Of a DNA stretch of 57,202 nt, positions 33,655 through 43,371 are shown piece by piece; position 1 is the stretch's first letter, and the number at the start of each line of letters is the position of its first letter. The notes under the pieces are model-generated. The model saw nothing but the letters and a program-made list of their open reading frames with translations. It did not search any database and had not been told where the DNA came from. Source of the stretch: JBMNCQ01 sp049366715 (GTDB lineage: Bacteria; Bacillota; Peptococcia; Peptococcales; BICA1-8); the NCBI GenBank assembly GCA_049366715.1, contig JBMNCQ010000084.1:1-57202 (forward strand). Reading direction: 5' to 3'. The position numbers and the translations under genes were made by a program.

Positions 33655-35163
33655 TTATGCTTTTACATTCGTCTCAATATCAACAGGTTTTTTGAGGTTT
33701 TGATAGGTAGATCCCACAAAAGCTAAAATTGCAAGGATTATCAAAATAGTACTAATCCCCGAGTTGAACAAGGCGTCGGACCAATCTCCTTTGGATATAA
33801 GTAAAGCCCGCCTTAAATTTGCCTCCATTATAAAACCAAGGACAAAACCTAATACTGTCGCAGTATAAGGAATGGCAAACTTTTTCATTAGATAGCCCAA
33901 TAAACCAAAACCAATTGTAACCAGGATACTGAAGCTTTCTCCACTATAAGCATAGGAACCCGTGAAAACTAAGGTCATTATACTGGCAAATAAAACCGGC
34001 TTAGAAATTTTGGTAACCTTTATCGCGAGTTTTACAATGAAATAACCCAGAATTAACATAAATACATTGGCGACCAACAACGAAATAAAAATACTATAGG
34101 GTATTTCCGGTTGTTTAGTGAAGAGCAGCGGACCAGGCTGTACATTATGGATCATTAATGCCCCCAGCATAATTGCCGTTGAGTTGGAACCAGGTATCCC
34201 TAAAGCCAACAGCGGTACCAAGGCCCCACCGGTAACGGCGTTATTAGCAGCTTCCGGCGCAGCAACACCTTTAATATTTCCTTTTCCAAAAGTATCACTA
34301 TCTTTAGCCCATCTTTTTGTCTCACTATACGCTACCCAACAGGCAGTAGAAGCACCTACACCAGGCATAGCCCCAATAACAACACCCATGACAGCACTTA
34401 CAAAAGAAATGGGTAAAAATTTCTTGATGGTATTCCAGCCCGGAAGTCTGGTATCAACCTTGCCAAGAATATTAAATTCCGAATCGTCCGTCAATTCCTG
34501 CGCTTGGCTTAGTAGTTCCGAGACAGCAAACAGACCCATCATTAAGGCAATCATTTCAAAACCATCTGCTAAATGTAAGGAACCAAAAGTATATCTGGGA
34601 ATACCATTCATAGGATCATATCCGATTGTTGCAACAAAGATACCAATAGCTCCTGCCAATAACCCTTTAAAAACATTACGTCCCCCTAAAGAGCAAATCA
34701 AGGTTAAACCGGCAATAGCCAGCGCAAAATATTCGGAAGGACCAAATTTCAAAGCAACACTTGCCAGGGGGATAGCGACAAAAATCAAAACAACAGCACT
34801 TAGAAAACCACCAAACGACGAGGAAATCAGAGAAGTGCCTAAGGCTAAACCCGATTTGCCCTGTTTATGGAGCTCGTAACCATCAATGGTAGTAGCAGCA
34901 GCAGCAGTTGTACCGGGTGTGCCAATCAAAATAGCGGGAATTGAACCACCATATTCTCCGCCGCAATATACCCCCACCAATAATAATATCGCATTAACAG
35001 GTTCTAATCCCCAGGTAAAAGGAAGTAACAAAGCCATAGCAATAGTAGCATTAATACCGGGAATCATGCCACCTATAATCCCCCAGAGCACCCCAAGAGC
35101 AATGGCTGCTAAGGAGGCCCAGTCAAATACATTGTGCATACCAATCAGTAAACCTTCTATCAT
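33655..35163 (-). CDS. tctA: Tripartite tricarboxylate transporter, large membrane subunit
   Basis: TctA is the main 12-helix channel-like subunit of TTT importers. The 502-residue protein has the family motifs GMIPGINATIAMALLLPFTWGL and MPGVGASTACWVAY, and a PE.ANNAVTGGALVPLLALGIPG segment. Together with TctB and TctC it imports a carboxylate using an ion gradient. It is the last gene of an operon starting with a leuCD-like dehydratase, implying the imported acid is a substrate of that enzyme. Confidence 0.93.
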   Translation of the reverse strand: MIEGLLIGMHNVFDWASLAAIALGVLWGIIGGMIPGINATIAMALLLPFTWGLEPVNAILLLVGVYCGGEYGGSIPAILIGTPGTTAAAATTIDGYELHKQGKSGLALGTSLISSSFGGFLSAVVLIFVAIPLASVALKFGPSEYFALAIAGLTLICSLGGRNVFKGLLAGAIGIFVATIGYDPMNGIPRYTFGSLHLADGFEMIALMMGLFAVSELLSQAQELTDDSEFNILGKVDTRLPGWNTIKKFLPISFVSAVMGVVIGAMPGVGASTACWVAYSETKRWAKDSDTFGKGNIKGVAAPEAANNAVTGGALVPLLALGIPGSNSTAIMLGALMIHNVQPGPLLFTKQPEIPYSIFISLLVANVFMLILGYFIVKLAIKVTKISKPVLFASIMTLVFTGSYAYSGESFSILVTIGFGLLGYLMKKFAIPYTATVLGFVLGFIMEANLRRALLISKGDWSDALFNSGISTILIILAILAFVGSTYQNLKKPVDIETNVKA

Positions 35164-35175
35164 TTTTATTACCTC

Positions 35176-35667
35176 CTAGCCAAAAAATATTTCCAAAAAT
35201 CCTAGTGGCAGCCTGACCCGTAAACCTAAAGCAAATACAAGATAAAGGATTGCTGTCATAGAAACACTTACTTTTACTAATTGCGGAATTTTCCGAATCT
35301 GAACGATCCAAAGTAAAGCTGCCATCAAAAGTGGTGTCAAAATCAAATAACCAACAGTATCCAAAAACGTTGCATATATTACACTGACGAGACAAGAATA
35401 AATTACTGCTTTATATTCTGTAAAAAGATCCCGGATTTTCTTTTTATCCGGTTTTTGGGCCAAAGCTTTGTTGGCATACCATGTGCCACCTAAATGGATT
35501 ACCCCGATCGCTATGATTAAGTAAGCCATTAGGTTGGGCAAAGCGGTTGGTCCGGCAGGATCTATCGACATAACAATCTGTTCATCAATGATCTTACTCT
35601 GTAATACAATGAACAAACCAAGGAGAATTGACACTATGCCTACAATATAATCATTATATTTGAACAC
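35176..35667 (-). CDS. tctB: Tripartite tricarboxylate transporter, small membrane subunit
   Basis: This 163-residue protein with four membrane helices matches the TctB family in size and pattern (DYIVGIVSILLGLFIV; GYLILTPLLMAALLW). It is always encoded with TctA and stabilises the complex. It is separated by 12 nt from tctA. Confidence 0.88.
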   Translation of the reverse strand: MFKYNDYIVGIVSILLGLFIVLQSKIIDEQIVMSIDPAGPTALPNLMAYLIIAIGVIHLGGTWYANKALAQKPDKKKIRDLFTEYKAVIYSCLVSVIYATFLDTVGYLILTPLLMAALLWIVQIRKIPQLVKVSVSMTAILYLVFALGLRVRLPLGFLEIFFG

Positions 35668-35693
35668 TTTTTCGTATCCTCCTTTACTAAGGA

Positions 35694-35712
35694 GGCGGGA
35701 TTTAATCCCGCC
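35694..35712 (-). promoter_or_regulatory. Intercistronic hairpin between tctC and tctB
   Basis: GGCGGGA and TCCCGCC form a stem around five bases without a T-run. Such hairpins protect the upstream message, which would raise the amount of the binding protein TctC over the membrane subunits. Confidence 0.6.
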
Positions 35713-35723
35713 CTATTTAACGA

Positions 35724-36719
35724 CTAGTTCATAAATGCTCTGATTTGTTTATCTTGCTCTTCCATTACTTTAACGAATTCAGCCTTTGGCTTCCAAACAA
35801 TATTGAGCTTTAAGTTTTCATAATATTGTTTAAATCCCGGATCTTTTAAAGCTTCTTCACAAGCTTTTACCCACTGGTCAACAACTGCATCAGGAGTATC
35901 AGGGTGGGCAACTACGCCTCTAAACTTCTCAACCAGGAAGTCCATACCTTTATCTTGAACAGTTGGAATATCTACTCCGGAGACTTCATTGAATGCGATT
36001 AAAGCTTTTAATTCGCCGGCATCCAGTTGCGCAACAGCCTCACCGTACTCACCGATTGCCCCGTCAACATGTCCGCCAAGGACAGCCACTGTCGCATCTG
36101 CTCCCCCTTCAAAAGGAACTACGTTAATATTTATTTCGGCTTGTTCTTGTAATAATTTAGCGGCAACAAAGCCTAACTCACCCGGTATACCGCCGGCAAT
36201 ATTGAATTTTCCAGAATTGGCTTGAGCGTCCTGCACGAAATCTTCCCATGTGTCCCAAGGGGCATCACTTCTCACAAACATGATCATGGGGTCAACAAAC
36301 ATCATGGTAATAGGTTTAAAACTCTTGTAGTCAACATCCATTTTATTCATAATTGGGGCAGTAATTAATGTTGAGGATACACCCAGGAAAGTATGCCCGT
36401 CTTTAGCATCTAAAGCAGCCTTCCAGGCAGTTGCACCGGCTGCGCCGGGCTTATTATCAACTATAACAGATTTGCCAAAACCAGGTTCCAGGGCTTTAGC
36501 CAAAGCTCTTAAAAACATATCCCCGCCGGAACCGGCTTTAGAGTGATAAATCAAGGTAATATCCTTTTCAGGCCAGGTTACTTGTGGTTCATCTTTTTTT
36601 GCTTCTTCTTTAGGTTCTTCCTTAGGAACATCTTGCTTGGCACCACAACCAACAGCGGTAATCATCACAAATACCAAACATAATGCCAATAAAACTTTCA
36701 TCTTTTTGGACTTAAACAT
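35724..36719 (-). CDS. tctC: Tripartite tricarboxylate transporter binding lipoprotein
   Basis: This 331-residue extracellular binding protein has a signal peptide ending in the lipobox AVGC (Cys25) and a Bug/TctC-type fold, with VIVDNKPGAAGATAWKAA as its characteristic carboxylate-binding loop. A charged linker (KEEPKEEAKKDE) follows the anchor. Family ligands include citrate, dicarboxylates, tartrate and sulfolactate; this one is unknown. Confidence 0.93.
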   Translation of the reverse strand: MFKSKKMKVLLALCLVFVMITAVGCGAKQDVPKEEPKEEAKKDEPQVTWPEKDITLIYHSKAGSGGDMFLRALAKALEPGFGKSVIVDNKPGAAGATAWKAALDAKDGHTFLGVSSTLITAPIMNKMDVDYKSFKPITMMFVDPMIMFVRSDAPWDTWEDFVQDAQANSGKFNIAGGIPGELGFVAAKLLQEQAEININVVPFEGGADATVAVLGGHVDGAIGEYGEAVAQLDAGELKALIAFNEVSGVDIPTVQDKGMDFLVEKFRGVVAHPDTPDAVVDQWVKACEEALKDPGFKQYYENLKLNIVWKPKAEFVKVMEEQDKQIRAFMN

Positions 36720-36734
36720 TTTCTTTTCCCCCTT

Positions 36735-37238
36735 TTATGATTTTAATTGTTTTTCTAAATATGGTATTAATCCACCTAATTCGATATACTCAACCAAAAA
36801 GTCAGACGGCTTAATAAACTCATATTTCTTACCAGTCGTTAAATTGAATATCACTCCTTGAGTATAATTAATCTCAATTAAATCACCCTGGTTGACATCT
36901 AAAACAAAATGGGGTGCTATAATCGCAGGCAAACCTACATTATAGCAGTTTCGATAGAAGATACGGGCAAAAGACTTAGCAACTACCGCACCAATCCGGG
37001 CACATTTTATAGCCTGAGGAGCCTGTTCGCGGCTAGAACCATAACCAATATTCTGACCTGCTACAATAATATCTCCCGGTTGGATTTTATTAGAAAAATC
37101 AAGATCTGCCCCTTTCATACAGTTTGCTGCTAATTCATGAGGTTCTACGTGGGTCATAAAGCGGGAGGGTAAAATATGATCCGTACTGATATTATCTCCA
37201 AATTTCCATACTTTACCTCTTAAAAGATAATCCCCCAT
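36735..37238 (-). CDS. Aconitase-family hydratase, small subunit (LeuD-like), unit 2
   Basis: This is a 167-residue swivel-domain subunit. It has KVWKFGDNISTDHILPSR, the substrate-loop GYGSSREQAPQAIK and the SFARIFYRNCYNVG motif of 3-isopropylmalate dehydratase and homoaconitase small subunits. The start is ATG 37238, because the ribosome site lies in the end of the large-subunit gene. With that subunit it should move a hydroxyl between neighbouring carbons of a hydroxy-acid. The following tct genes suggest its substrate is imported. Confidence 0.88.
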   Translation of the reverse strand: MGDYLLRGKVWKFGDNISTDHILPSRFMTHVEPHELAANCMKGADLDFSNKIQPGDIIVAGQNIGYGSSREQAPQAIKCARIGAVVAKSFARIFYRNCYNVGLPAIIAPHFVLDVNQGDLIEINYTQGVIFNLTTGKKYEFIKPSDFLVEYIELGGLIPYLEKQLKS

Positions 37239-37239
37239 A

Positions 37240-38499
37240 TTAATTCCCACCTCCTAATTTACGGGGATCGGTAATTTTTCCCATTACTGCCGATGCAGCA
37301 ACCGTACGAGCACTTGCTAAGTAAATTAACCCGCCAGGACCCATCCTGCCGTCCATATTACGGGTTGTGGTTGAAATGCAGGTCTCATCAGGACCTAATA
37401 CGCCTACTTCATAACCTCCACAGGTGCCGCAGGCTGGGGAACTAAAAATGGCACCTGCCTCGACTAACTTAGTAATAAGCCCCAAACGGGCTGCGTTTGC
37501 AACTACCCTCGAACTGTTAGGGACAACCACAAACCTAACCCCGGGATGTACTTTTTTACCTTCAAGCACTTGGCAGGCGGCTTCTAAATCGTGTAAAAAC
37601 GCCCCTGAGCAAGAACCTAAAGTAGCTTGGTTAATCTCGACGCCTTCAACTTGATTAACCTCGATCCCATTTGTTGGTAATCCGGGCGTAGCAACTAAAG
37701 GCTCTAAAGAAGACAGGTCAAAATGCAATACTGAGGAATAAACTGCATCCGCATCAGCTGCAAAAACTTTTTCCGTTTCTTGGGTTCCATTGATATAGTT
37801 AAAGATTTTCTCATCAACGGGCATTATTGCATTTTTTACGCCCATTTCCAGACACATGATCGTTATTGCCATTCTTTCTTCGACATCTAAAGAGTCTATC
37901 AAAGGTCCGGCGATTTCTACGGCTGCATAGTTCAAGAAGGATGGGCCAAAGTGTTTTAAAAGAAAAAGACTTACATCTTTTGGCGTAATCTGAGGCCCTG
38001 GTTTTCCAGCAAGCCAAATCTTTATTGTCTCGGGCACCTGAAGCCAGATACTGCCGGTGGCCAGCACAGCTGCCATTTCCGTTGAGCCTATGCCGGTGGC
38101 TAAGCAGCCAAAGGTACCCAGCCCCACGGTATGTGAGTCTGTCCCAAGTATTATTCTCCCTGGACGAGCATGACCCTCTTCGGCTACTACCGGATGGGAA
38201 ACACCCCTGCCTACTTCAGAGACTTTAATATTATGTTTCCTGGCAAAGTCCCTGATATTCTGATGATGCTGAGCGGCTCTTAAGGTTGTAGAAGGCGAAT
38301 GATGGTCTAAAACAAACATCGCTTTAGAACTATCCCAGATACCGGCATTTGGTAACCGTGAAAACTGCCGGATTGCTATTGGTGCATTATTGTCATGAAT
38401 AAAAGCAAAATCTACCGGCACTTGTACGATTTGTCCCGGCTTCACCTGAGACAAATTTGCCGCGCAGGCAATTATCTTTTCTGTTACTGTCATACCCAT
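37240..38499 (-). CDS. Aconitase-family hydratase, large subunit (LeuC-like), unit 2
   Basis: This 419-residue catalytic subunit carries the 4Fe-4S cluster, with the cysteines in LGSCSG and ACGTCGG. DSHTVGLGTFGC and other family motifs are present. LGSCSGAF differs from the GSCTN of leucine and aconitase enzymes, hinting at another substrate. It is preceded by a sigma-54-type promoter and heads the operon with the LeuD-like gene and tctCBA. Confidence 0.9.
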   Translation of the reverse strand: MGMTVTEKIIACAANLSQVKPGQIVQVPVDFAFIHDNNAPIAIRQFSRLPNAGIWDSSKAMFVLDHHSPSTTLRAAQHHQNIRDFARKHNIKVSEVGRGVSHPVVAEEGHARPGRIILGTDSHTVGLGTFGCLATGIGSTEMAAVLATGSIWLQVPETIKIWLAGKPGPQITPKDVSLFLLKHFGPSFLNYAAVEIAGPLIDSLDVEERMAITIMCLEMGVKNAIMPVDEKIFNYINGTQETEKVFAADADAVYSSVLHFDLSSLEPLVATPGLPTNGIEVNQVEGVEINQATLGSCSGAFLHDLEAACQVLEGKKVHPGVRFVVVPNSSRVVANAARLGLITKLVEAGAIFSSPACGTCGGYEVGVLGPDETCISTTTRNMDGRMGPGGLIYLASARTVAASAVMGKITDPRKLGGGN

Positions 38500-38571
38500 A
38501 CAGTTACCCCAACCTTTCTGTAAATTTCTCTTAACCTCCCTCCCATTAGTAAATCTTTAACATTTATTGTT

Positions 38572-38591
38572 AATGCAAGTTACATGCCGAA
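38572..38591 (-). promoter_or_regulatory. Sigma-54 promoter P3
   Basis: The minus strand reads TTCGGCATGTAACTTGCATT. GG (38588-38587) and GC (38576-38575) are 10 bases apart, the strict -24/-12 spacing. It lies about 75 bases before the LeuC-like gene. CCTAATT-like motifs lie upstream at 38702-38750. Confidence 0.8.
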
Positions 38592-38750
38592 AATGTGACC
38601 TTTGTTAAATGTTCTGAAAATTGTTAAAAATATCCGTGGTAAACCTGTTATACATTCTTTCATTCAAACCAAATCCCGAATTATTATCTCCTCTTTCAGT
38701 TACCTATTTAATGCCCAATTCACTTTTTTAGACCTAAAATTCACCTAATT

Positions 38751-39830
38751 CTATCTATTCAGAACCCGACATATTGCATCACCCATTTGGGAAGTGGATG
38801 CTTTGCCACCTAAATCAGGAGTTATATCTTCTCCTGTGGCTAAAATTTCATCCATAGCTTTCTGAATATTAGCGGCAGCTTTTACTGCTTCTTCATCTTT
38901 CTTAAGATTAGCCAGCCAGGACAACATCATCTGTCCGGACATAATCATCGCATAAGGGTTGGCAATTTGCTTACCGGCAATATCCGGCGCTGAACCATGG
39001 GTCGCCTGAGCCATTACATATTTTGGCCCGACACATAAGCCCGGAGCCATACCTAGGCCTCCTACCAAGCCTGCGGCCAAATCTGTAAGAATGTCCCCGA
39101 ACATATTTGTAGAAACTACGACATCATAATTCTGAGGCCGCATAGCCAGCTGCATGGCAAATGTATCTACAACGGCCGTTTCAAAGGTCACATCAGGATA
39201 TTCACCGGCAATTTCCCGGCAACTGTCAACGAATAAGCCGCAGCCTAATTTAAAAACCGTATTTTTATGAATAGCAGTAACCTTTTTCCCGCCATTTCTT
39301 TGCCTGGCTAACTCAAAGGCCGTTCTAGCCACCATTTGGGAGTTGCGGCGGGTGATTACTCTTACCGACATTGCCATATCAGGAGTTGGCATAAATTCAC
39401 CGCTTCCTTTATACACATTACGGTCCGGCTGGAAGCCTTCATTATTTTCCCTAATAATAACCACGTCCACATTTTTGTGTAGTGATGGAACCGTATCGTA
39501 AGATTTTGCAGGTCTAATGTTACTTACTAAATCAAAATCACGCCGTAAAACGGGGTGCGGATTAACGGCCTGAGGATCGTTTTTAGGATAGGCCATGTGG
39601 CCGATCGGTCCTAAGATCCAGCCATCTAAGTCATACAAAGTTTTTAAAGTTTTCTCCGGCAATGTTGCGCCGTTTTCCTGATAAGAAGGCATTCCCACAG
39701 GTAATTCTACCCATTCAATATCAATACCCGCAAAGGGTTTAACTGCCTCTTTTAATACTTTCACCGTTTCCGGCACAACTTCCAGACCGATGTCATCCCC
39801 TTGTAAAATTCCTAATTTGTACTTTGCCAT
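38751..39830 (-). CDS. Isocitrate/isopropylmalate dehydrogenase family enzyme
   Basis: This 359-residue NAD(P)-dependent beta-decarboxylating dehydrogenase has the start LGILQGDDIGLEVVPE, the substrate-binding arginines in LRRDFDLVSNIRP and RENNEG, and the metal-binding NMFGDILTDLAAGLVGG. Family members oxidise isocitrate, isopropylmalate, homoisocitrate or tartrate-type acids. Behind a LeuCD-like pair it would complete an isomerise-then-decarboxylate sequence. Its early FQPDRNVYKG loop differs from leucine enzymes, and the precise substrate is open. Confidence 0.9.
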   Translation of the reverse strand: MAKYKLGILQGDDIGLEVVPETVKVLKEAVKPFAGIDIEWVELPVGMPSYQENGATLPEKTLKTLYDLDGWILGPIGHMAYPKNDPQAVNPHPVLRRDFDLVSNIRPAKSYDTVPSLHKNVDVVIIRENNEGFQPDRNVYKGSGEFMPTPDMAMSVRVITRRNSQMVARTAFELARQRNGGKKVTAIHKNTVFKLGCGLFVDSCREIAGEYPDVTFETAVVDTFAMQLAMRPQNYDVVVSTNMFGDILTDLAAGLVGGLGMAPGLCVGPKYVMAQATHGSAPDIAGKQIANPYAMIMSGQMMLSWLANLKKDEEAVKAAANIQKAMDEILATGEDITPDLGGKASTSQMGDAICRVLNR

Positions 39831-39849
39831 TTTCCAATACCGCCTTTCC

Positions 39850-40356
39850 TTATTTTTTATTTAAATTCAATTCCTTTTTCGTGAAAGGTATTATACCGCC
39901 TGCCGTAAAAATATCCAGCATAACTTTATGCGGGAGTTGAAAATTATATTCCTTGCCTTGCGTGCGGTTAATTACTTTTCCCTCCTTCAGATTAATCGTA
40001 AGCTGATCACTTTCCATAAATTCATCAATTTCAGGTAAAGTAATGGCAAATAAGCCAATATTAATGGCATTCCGATAAAAGATGCGGGCAAAAGACTTGG
40101 CAATCACTGCACTTATCCCGGAAAACTTAATGGCTTTAGGGGCATGTTCCCGGCTTGAGCCTGTGCCAAAATTTTTACCTGCAACGATAATGTCCCCTAC
40201 CTCAACCTTGCTTTTAAATTCCGGTGCTACATCTTCAAAAACATGAGAAGCCAATTCGCGAGGATCTGTTAAAACAACATATTTACCAGGTATTATTTGA
40301 CCTGTATCAACATCATCACCAAATTTAAAGACCTTTCCAGCTAAATTTTTATTCAT
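39850..40356 (-). CDS. Aconitase-family hydratase, small subunit (LeuD-like), unit 1
   Basis: This 168-residue small subunit has KVFKFGDDVDTGQIIPGKY, GTGSSREHAPKAIK and SFARIFYRNAINIG. The start is ATG 40356 after GAGGTGG; the frame extends to 40365. It lies two bases after the large-subunit stop and directly before the dehydrogenase gene. Confidence 0.88.
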   Translation of the reverse strand: MNKNLAGKVFKFGDDVDTGQIIPGKYVVLTDPRELASHVFEDVAPEFKSKVEVGDIIVAGKNFGTGSSREHAPKAIKFSGISAVIAKSFARIFYRNAINIGLFAITLPEIDEFMESDQLTINLKEGKVINRTQGKEYNFQLPHKVMLDIFTAGGIIPFTKKELNLNKK

Positions 40357-40367
40357 TGATTCCACCT

Positions 40368-41627
40368 CTATAAATATTTTCTTGGGTCTGTTAACTTGCC
40401 TTCAATAGCAGAAGCTGCGGCTGTAGCGGCATTTGATAAATAGATATGAGCACCGGGTGCACCCATTCTGGCCACAAAGTTTCTGCTCCCTGTAGTAACG
40501 GTGCTTTCATCTTCGGCTACTGCCCCCATACCATACGCACCACAAGGACCGCAGCAGGGTACATTAACCATAGCCCCTGCTTTGAGAAAAGTTTCGACAA
40601 TACCTTCCTGGGTACACCTTAGCATTATTTCCTTTGTGGCCGGAACAATCAGCATCCTGGTTCCCGGGCTCACCTGCCTGCCTGCCAGTATTTCTGCCGC
40701 AACCTTTAAATCCTCATATCTGGCACCGGTACAGGTTCCTATTACCGATTGATTCAAATGAAATGCTTCATTGCCCAATTGGCTTACCGGGCGAACATTA
40801 TCGGGTGAGAATGGAAAAGCAATTAAGGGCTCTAACCGGTCTAAGTCAATAATGGTTTCGCTAATATACTCTGCGTCTTCATCAGGGTACAATTCCTGTA
40901 CTGCTATCCCTTTCTCATTAAAATAGTCTACTGTTACCGGATCAACAGGAAATATTGCAGTTTTGGCCCCCATCTCCAGACACATATTGCATAATGACAT
41001 GCGGCTGGCTACACTAACAGATTTAATTCCCGGCCCGCCGAATTCCAAAACTTTATAATCTGCCCCGCCGGTTTTAATCATTTCCAGTAATTTTAACGCA
41101 ATATCCTTACCATAAACACCCTTCTGCAATGTACCTTTCAAGGTAACTTTGATTGTTTCGGGTATTTTCAGCCATACCTTGCCCGTTGCAAAAATAGAAG
41201 CCATTTCACTGGAACCTACACCGGTTGCGAAAAGCCCTAAAGCACCTTCCGTAACCGTATGGGAGTCTGTGGCAATATAAACCATTTCCGGTCTTACCAG
41301 TGCTTTTTCAGCAACCAGATCGTGACAAACACCTTCTCCAACATCAAAAAATTTTGTCACACCATATTTTCCGGCAAACTTTCTTAATTTTTGATGATTT
41401 TCCACAGCAACCAAAGTCTGGGAAGGAGTCCTATGGTCCATAACCAAAACTACTTTATCCGGATTCCATAAGTTATCCGCCCCAATATTTTCAAATTCTT
41501 TAATGGTCATTGGTCCTTGATGATCATGGGTCATAACCAGATCCGGTTCAAGATAAACAATTTCTCCAACCTTGACTTCCTGATTTAATTTTTTAGCAAA
41601 TATCTTTTTTATTAAATTATTGCCCAA
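40368..41627 (-). CDS. Aconitase-family hydratase, large subunit (LeuC-like), unit 1
   Basis: This 419-residue Fe-S subunit has cluster cysteines in IGTCTGARYEDL and CCGPCGAYG, and the substrate-site DSHTVTEGALGLFATGVGSSEM. The frame is open from 41723, but the TTG at 41627, eight bases after AAAGGAGAG, gives the normal family length. It heads the operon with its small subunit and an isocitrate-dehydrogenase-like enzyme. The long leader (about 175 bases) starts at a sigma-54 promoter. Confidence 0.9.
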   Translation of the reverse strand: MGNNLIKKIFAKKLNQEVKVGEIVYLEPDLVMTHDHQGPMTIKEFENIGADNLWNPDKVVLVMDHRTPSQTLVAVENHQKLRKFAGKYGVTKFFDVGEGVCHDLVAEKALVRPEMVYIATDSHTVTEGALGLFATGVGSSEMASIFATGKVWLKIPETIKVTLKGTLQKGVYGKDIALKLLEMIKTGGADYKVLEFGGPGIKSVSVASRMSLCNMCLEMGAKTAIFPVDPVTVDYFNEKGIAVQELYPDEDAEYISETIIDLDRLEPLIAFPFSPDNVRPVSQLGNEAFHLNQSVIGTCTGARYEDLKVAAEILAGRQVSPGTRMLIVPATKEIMLRCTQEGIVETFLKAGAMVNVPCCGPCGAYGMGAVAEDESTVTTGSRNFVARMGAPGAHIYLSNAATAAASAIEGKLTDPRKYL

Positions 41628-41810
41628 ACCGCTTCTCTCCTTTACGTAATTTTTACAACGCTTTTTTGTTGCAATATTGATGCCAACATTTTTGCATTCA
41701 TTGGTTTTTAAAGCCCTTTGCATTTATTTTTGACATAACCAAATTTATCACTCTCCACATTTTTATAACTGCACGGCAGCAACTTATCAGTTTAATTTTC
41801 ATTAACTAAG

Positions 41811-41831
41811 TGTTGCAAAATTAATGCCATT
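41811..41831 (-). promoter_or_regulatory. Sigma-54 promoter P1
   Basis: The minus strand reads ATGGCATTAATTTTGCAACA, with GG (41828-41827) and GC (41816-41815) exactly 10 bases apart. It faces the LeuC-like gene at 41627 and diverges from P2. Confidence 0.85.
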
Positions 41832-41888
41832 CATCGGACCCCGCTATCCGCCGGCGAACCTCTCATAGATTTGTCCCGCTTTTACTTT

Positions 41889-41929
41889 AGGCTTTAATTA
41901 GGCAAACCTTTTCTGCCTAATTAAAGCCT
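41889..41929. promoter_or_regulatory. Perfect 16-bp inverted repeat, putative activator site
   Basis: AGGCTTTAATTAGGCA (41889-41904) and TGCCTAATTAAAGCCT (41914-41929) are separated by nine bases. It lies between divergent sigma-54 promoters P1 and P2, about 60-80 bases from each, the position expected for an enhancer site. It has no T-run and is in no transcribed end, so a terminator is unlikely. Confidence 0.7.
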
Positions 41930-41966
41930 TATTCGCACCTTTTATCCTAATTACTTTGACTTTAAT

Positions 41967-41985
41967 TGCGGCATGAAAATTGCAC
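41967..41985 (+). promoter_or_regulatory. Sigma-54 promoter P2
   Basis: GCGGCATGAAAATTGCACAT on the plus strand has GG (41970-41971) and GC (41982-41983) 10 bases apart. It is 35 bases upstream of the MmgE/PrpD gene. Confidence 0.85.
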
Positions 41986-42019
41986 ATCAATATAGAAAAA
42001 CCAACTGTGGAGGTAAATC

Positions 42020-43360
42020 ATGAAAGACTTAACACTGTCCTTAACAGAAAATATCATAAATTTCCCCCTAAACTTTATCCCTGAAGAAGCAATCCTTGAA
42101 TCGAAAAGAAGCTTCTTAAACTGGCTCGGAGCGGCAATTGGCGCTACAAAACATCCCTCTGTTGAAATGTTGTTGGAATTAGCCGCTGAAATAGGAGGGC
42201 CGCCTCAGGCAACTATTTTAGGGAGAAATATCAAAACAGATATGCAATTTGCTTCTTTAATAAACGGTATGTCCTCCCATATCTTTGATTTTGATGATAC
42301 ATTCCTCAATACGGTCCTTCACCCTAGCGCCCCTGTTTGGCCTGCAATTTTAGCAGTCGCCGAAAATAAGAATTTACCAACAAAGGATGTTTTAGCAGCC
42401 TTTGTCATTGGTTGTGAAGTTGAACAGAGAATTGCTTTGGCTATTTGTCCCGCTCACTATGAGAGAGGATGGCATGTTACCGGAACTACCGGTACTTTTG
42501 GTGCTGCCGCCGCCGCGGGCAGGCTTCTGGAGCTGGACCATCTGCAAATGACCAATGCCTTGGGTTTAGCCGCGGCACAACCAACGGGATTAAGAGAGAT
42601 GTTTGGAACTATGACTAAACCCTTTCATCCCGGAAAAGCTGCTGCTAATGGATTATTAAGTGCCCTCTTGGCTCAAAAAGGATTTACCAGCTCCCTCGCA
42701 CCCTTAGAAGCTAAAAGAGGATATGGTCAAGTATTATCAGAAAACCCAAATTTCGCTGTTATTGATGAACCTTGGGGAAACAAATGGCATATTATGAATA
42801 ATAGTTACAAGCCCTTTGCCTGCGGTATTGTTACTCACCCCGGAATTGAAGCAGGGATTAATTTAAAGAACTTCCACAACATAAACCCGGCGGATATTGC
42901 TGAAATATTAATAGAAGTTCATCCTTTAGTCTTAGAATTGACCGGAAAAGAAACACCTAAAAACCAATTAGAAGCTAAATTCAGTATTTATCATTGCGTT
43001 GCGGCCGGTATAATTTTCGGCAAGGCAGGAGAAGCTCAATTTGCCGATAATATAGTCTTACGAGAAGATGTCTTAACCCTTAGAAAGAAAATTACAGCTG
43101 AAATAAACAATGCATTAAAGGAAGACCAAACTATCCTCCATGTTAAACTTAAGAATGGCCGTACCATTGAAATTACCGTCGAACATGTGATAGGCAGTAA
43201 AGATAAACCCATGACGAACAGTGATTTGGAAGAAAAATTTATTGAACTGACTTCCGGCATATTAAGAGGGAATGAAAAAAACCTCATCGCAAAAATTTGG
43301 CAAATGGAGAAAAACCTTTCTATCCAAGAAATAACTAGACTGTCCCATTCTCCAGAATGA
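42020..43360 (+). CDS. MmgE/PrpD family protein
   Basis: This 446-residue protein belongs to the family of 2-methylcitrate dehydratase (PrpD), cis-aconitate decarboxylase and iminodisuccinate epimerase. Typical segments are HIFDFDDTFLNTVLHPSAPVWPA, GCEVEQRIALAICPAHYERGWHVTGTTGTFGAAAAA and MTKPFHPGKAAANG. Metal is not needed by known members. It precedes a carboxylate transporter in an operon with its own sigma-54 promoter, so it probably acts on the imported acid. Reaction (dehydration, decarboxylation or epimerisation) cannot be decided. Confidence 0.88.
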   Translation: MKDLTLSLTENIINFPLNFIPEEAILESKRSFLNWLGAAIGATKHPSVEMLLELAAEIGGPPQATILGRNIKTDMQFASLINGMSSHIFDFDDTFLNTVLHPSAPVWPAILAVAENKNLPTKDVLAAFVIGCEVEQRIALAICPAHYERGWHVTGTTGTFGAAAAAGRLLELDHLQMTNALGLAAAQPTGLREMFGTMTKPFHPGKAAANGLLSALLAQKGFTSSLAPLEAKRGYGQVLSENPNFAVIDEPWGNKWHIMNNSYKPFACGIVTHPGIEAGINLKNFHNINPADIAEILIEVHPLVLELTGKETPKNQLEAKFSIYHCVAAGIIFGKAGEAQFADNIVLREDVLTLRKKITAEINNALKEDQTILHVKLKNGRTIEITVEHVIGSKDKPMTNSDLEEKFIELTSGILRGNEKNLIAKIWQMEKNLSIQEITRLSHSPE

Positions 43361-43371
43361 GGTGACGGAAG

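Noticed and set aside
34118..34879. A 253-codon plus-strand frame opposite tctA
   Set aside because: Antisense of a strongly conserved TctA gene; composition is that of a complementary-strand artefact.
36735..41627. A leucine biosynthesis operon (leuBCD)
   Set aside because: leuA and ilv genes are absent, there are three LeuCD-like pairs, transporters are in the operons, and the promoters are sigma-54-type. Catabolism is more likely.
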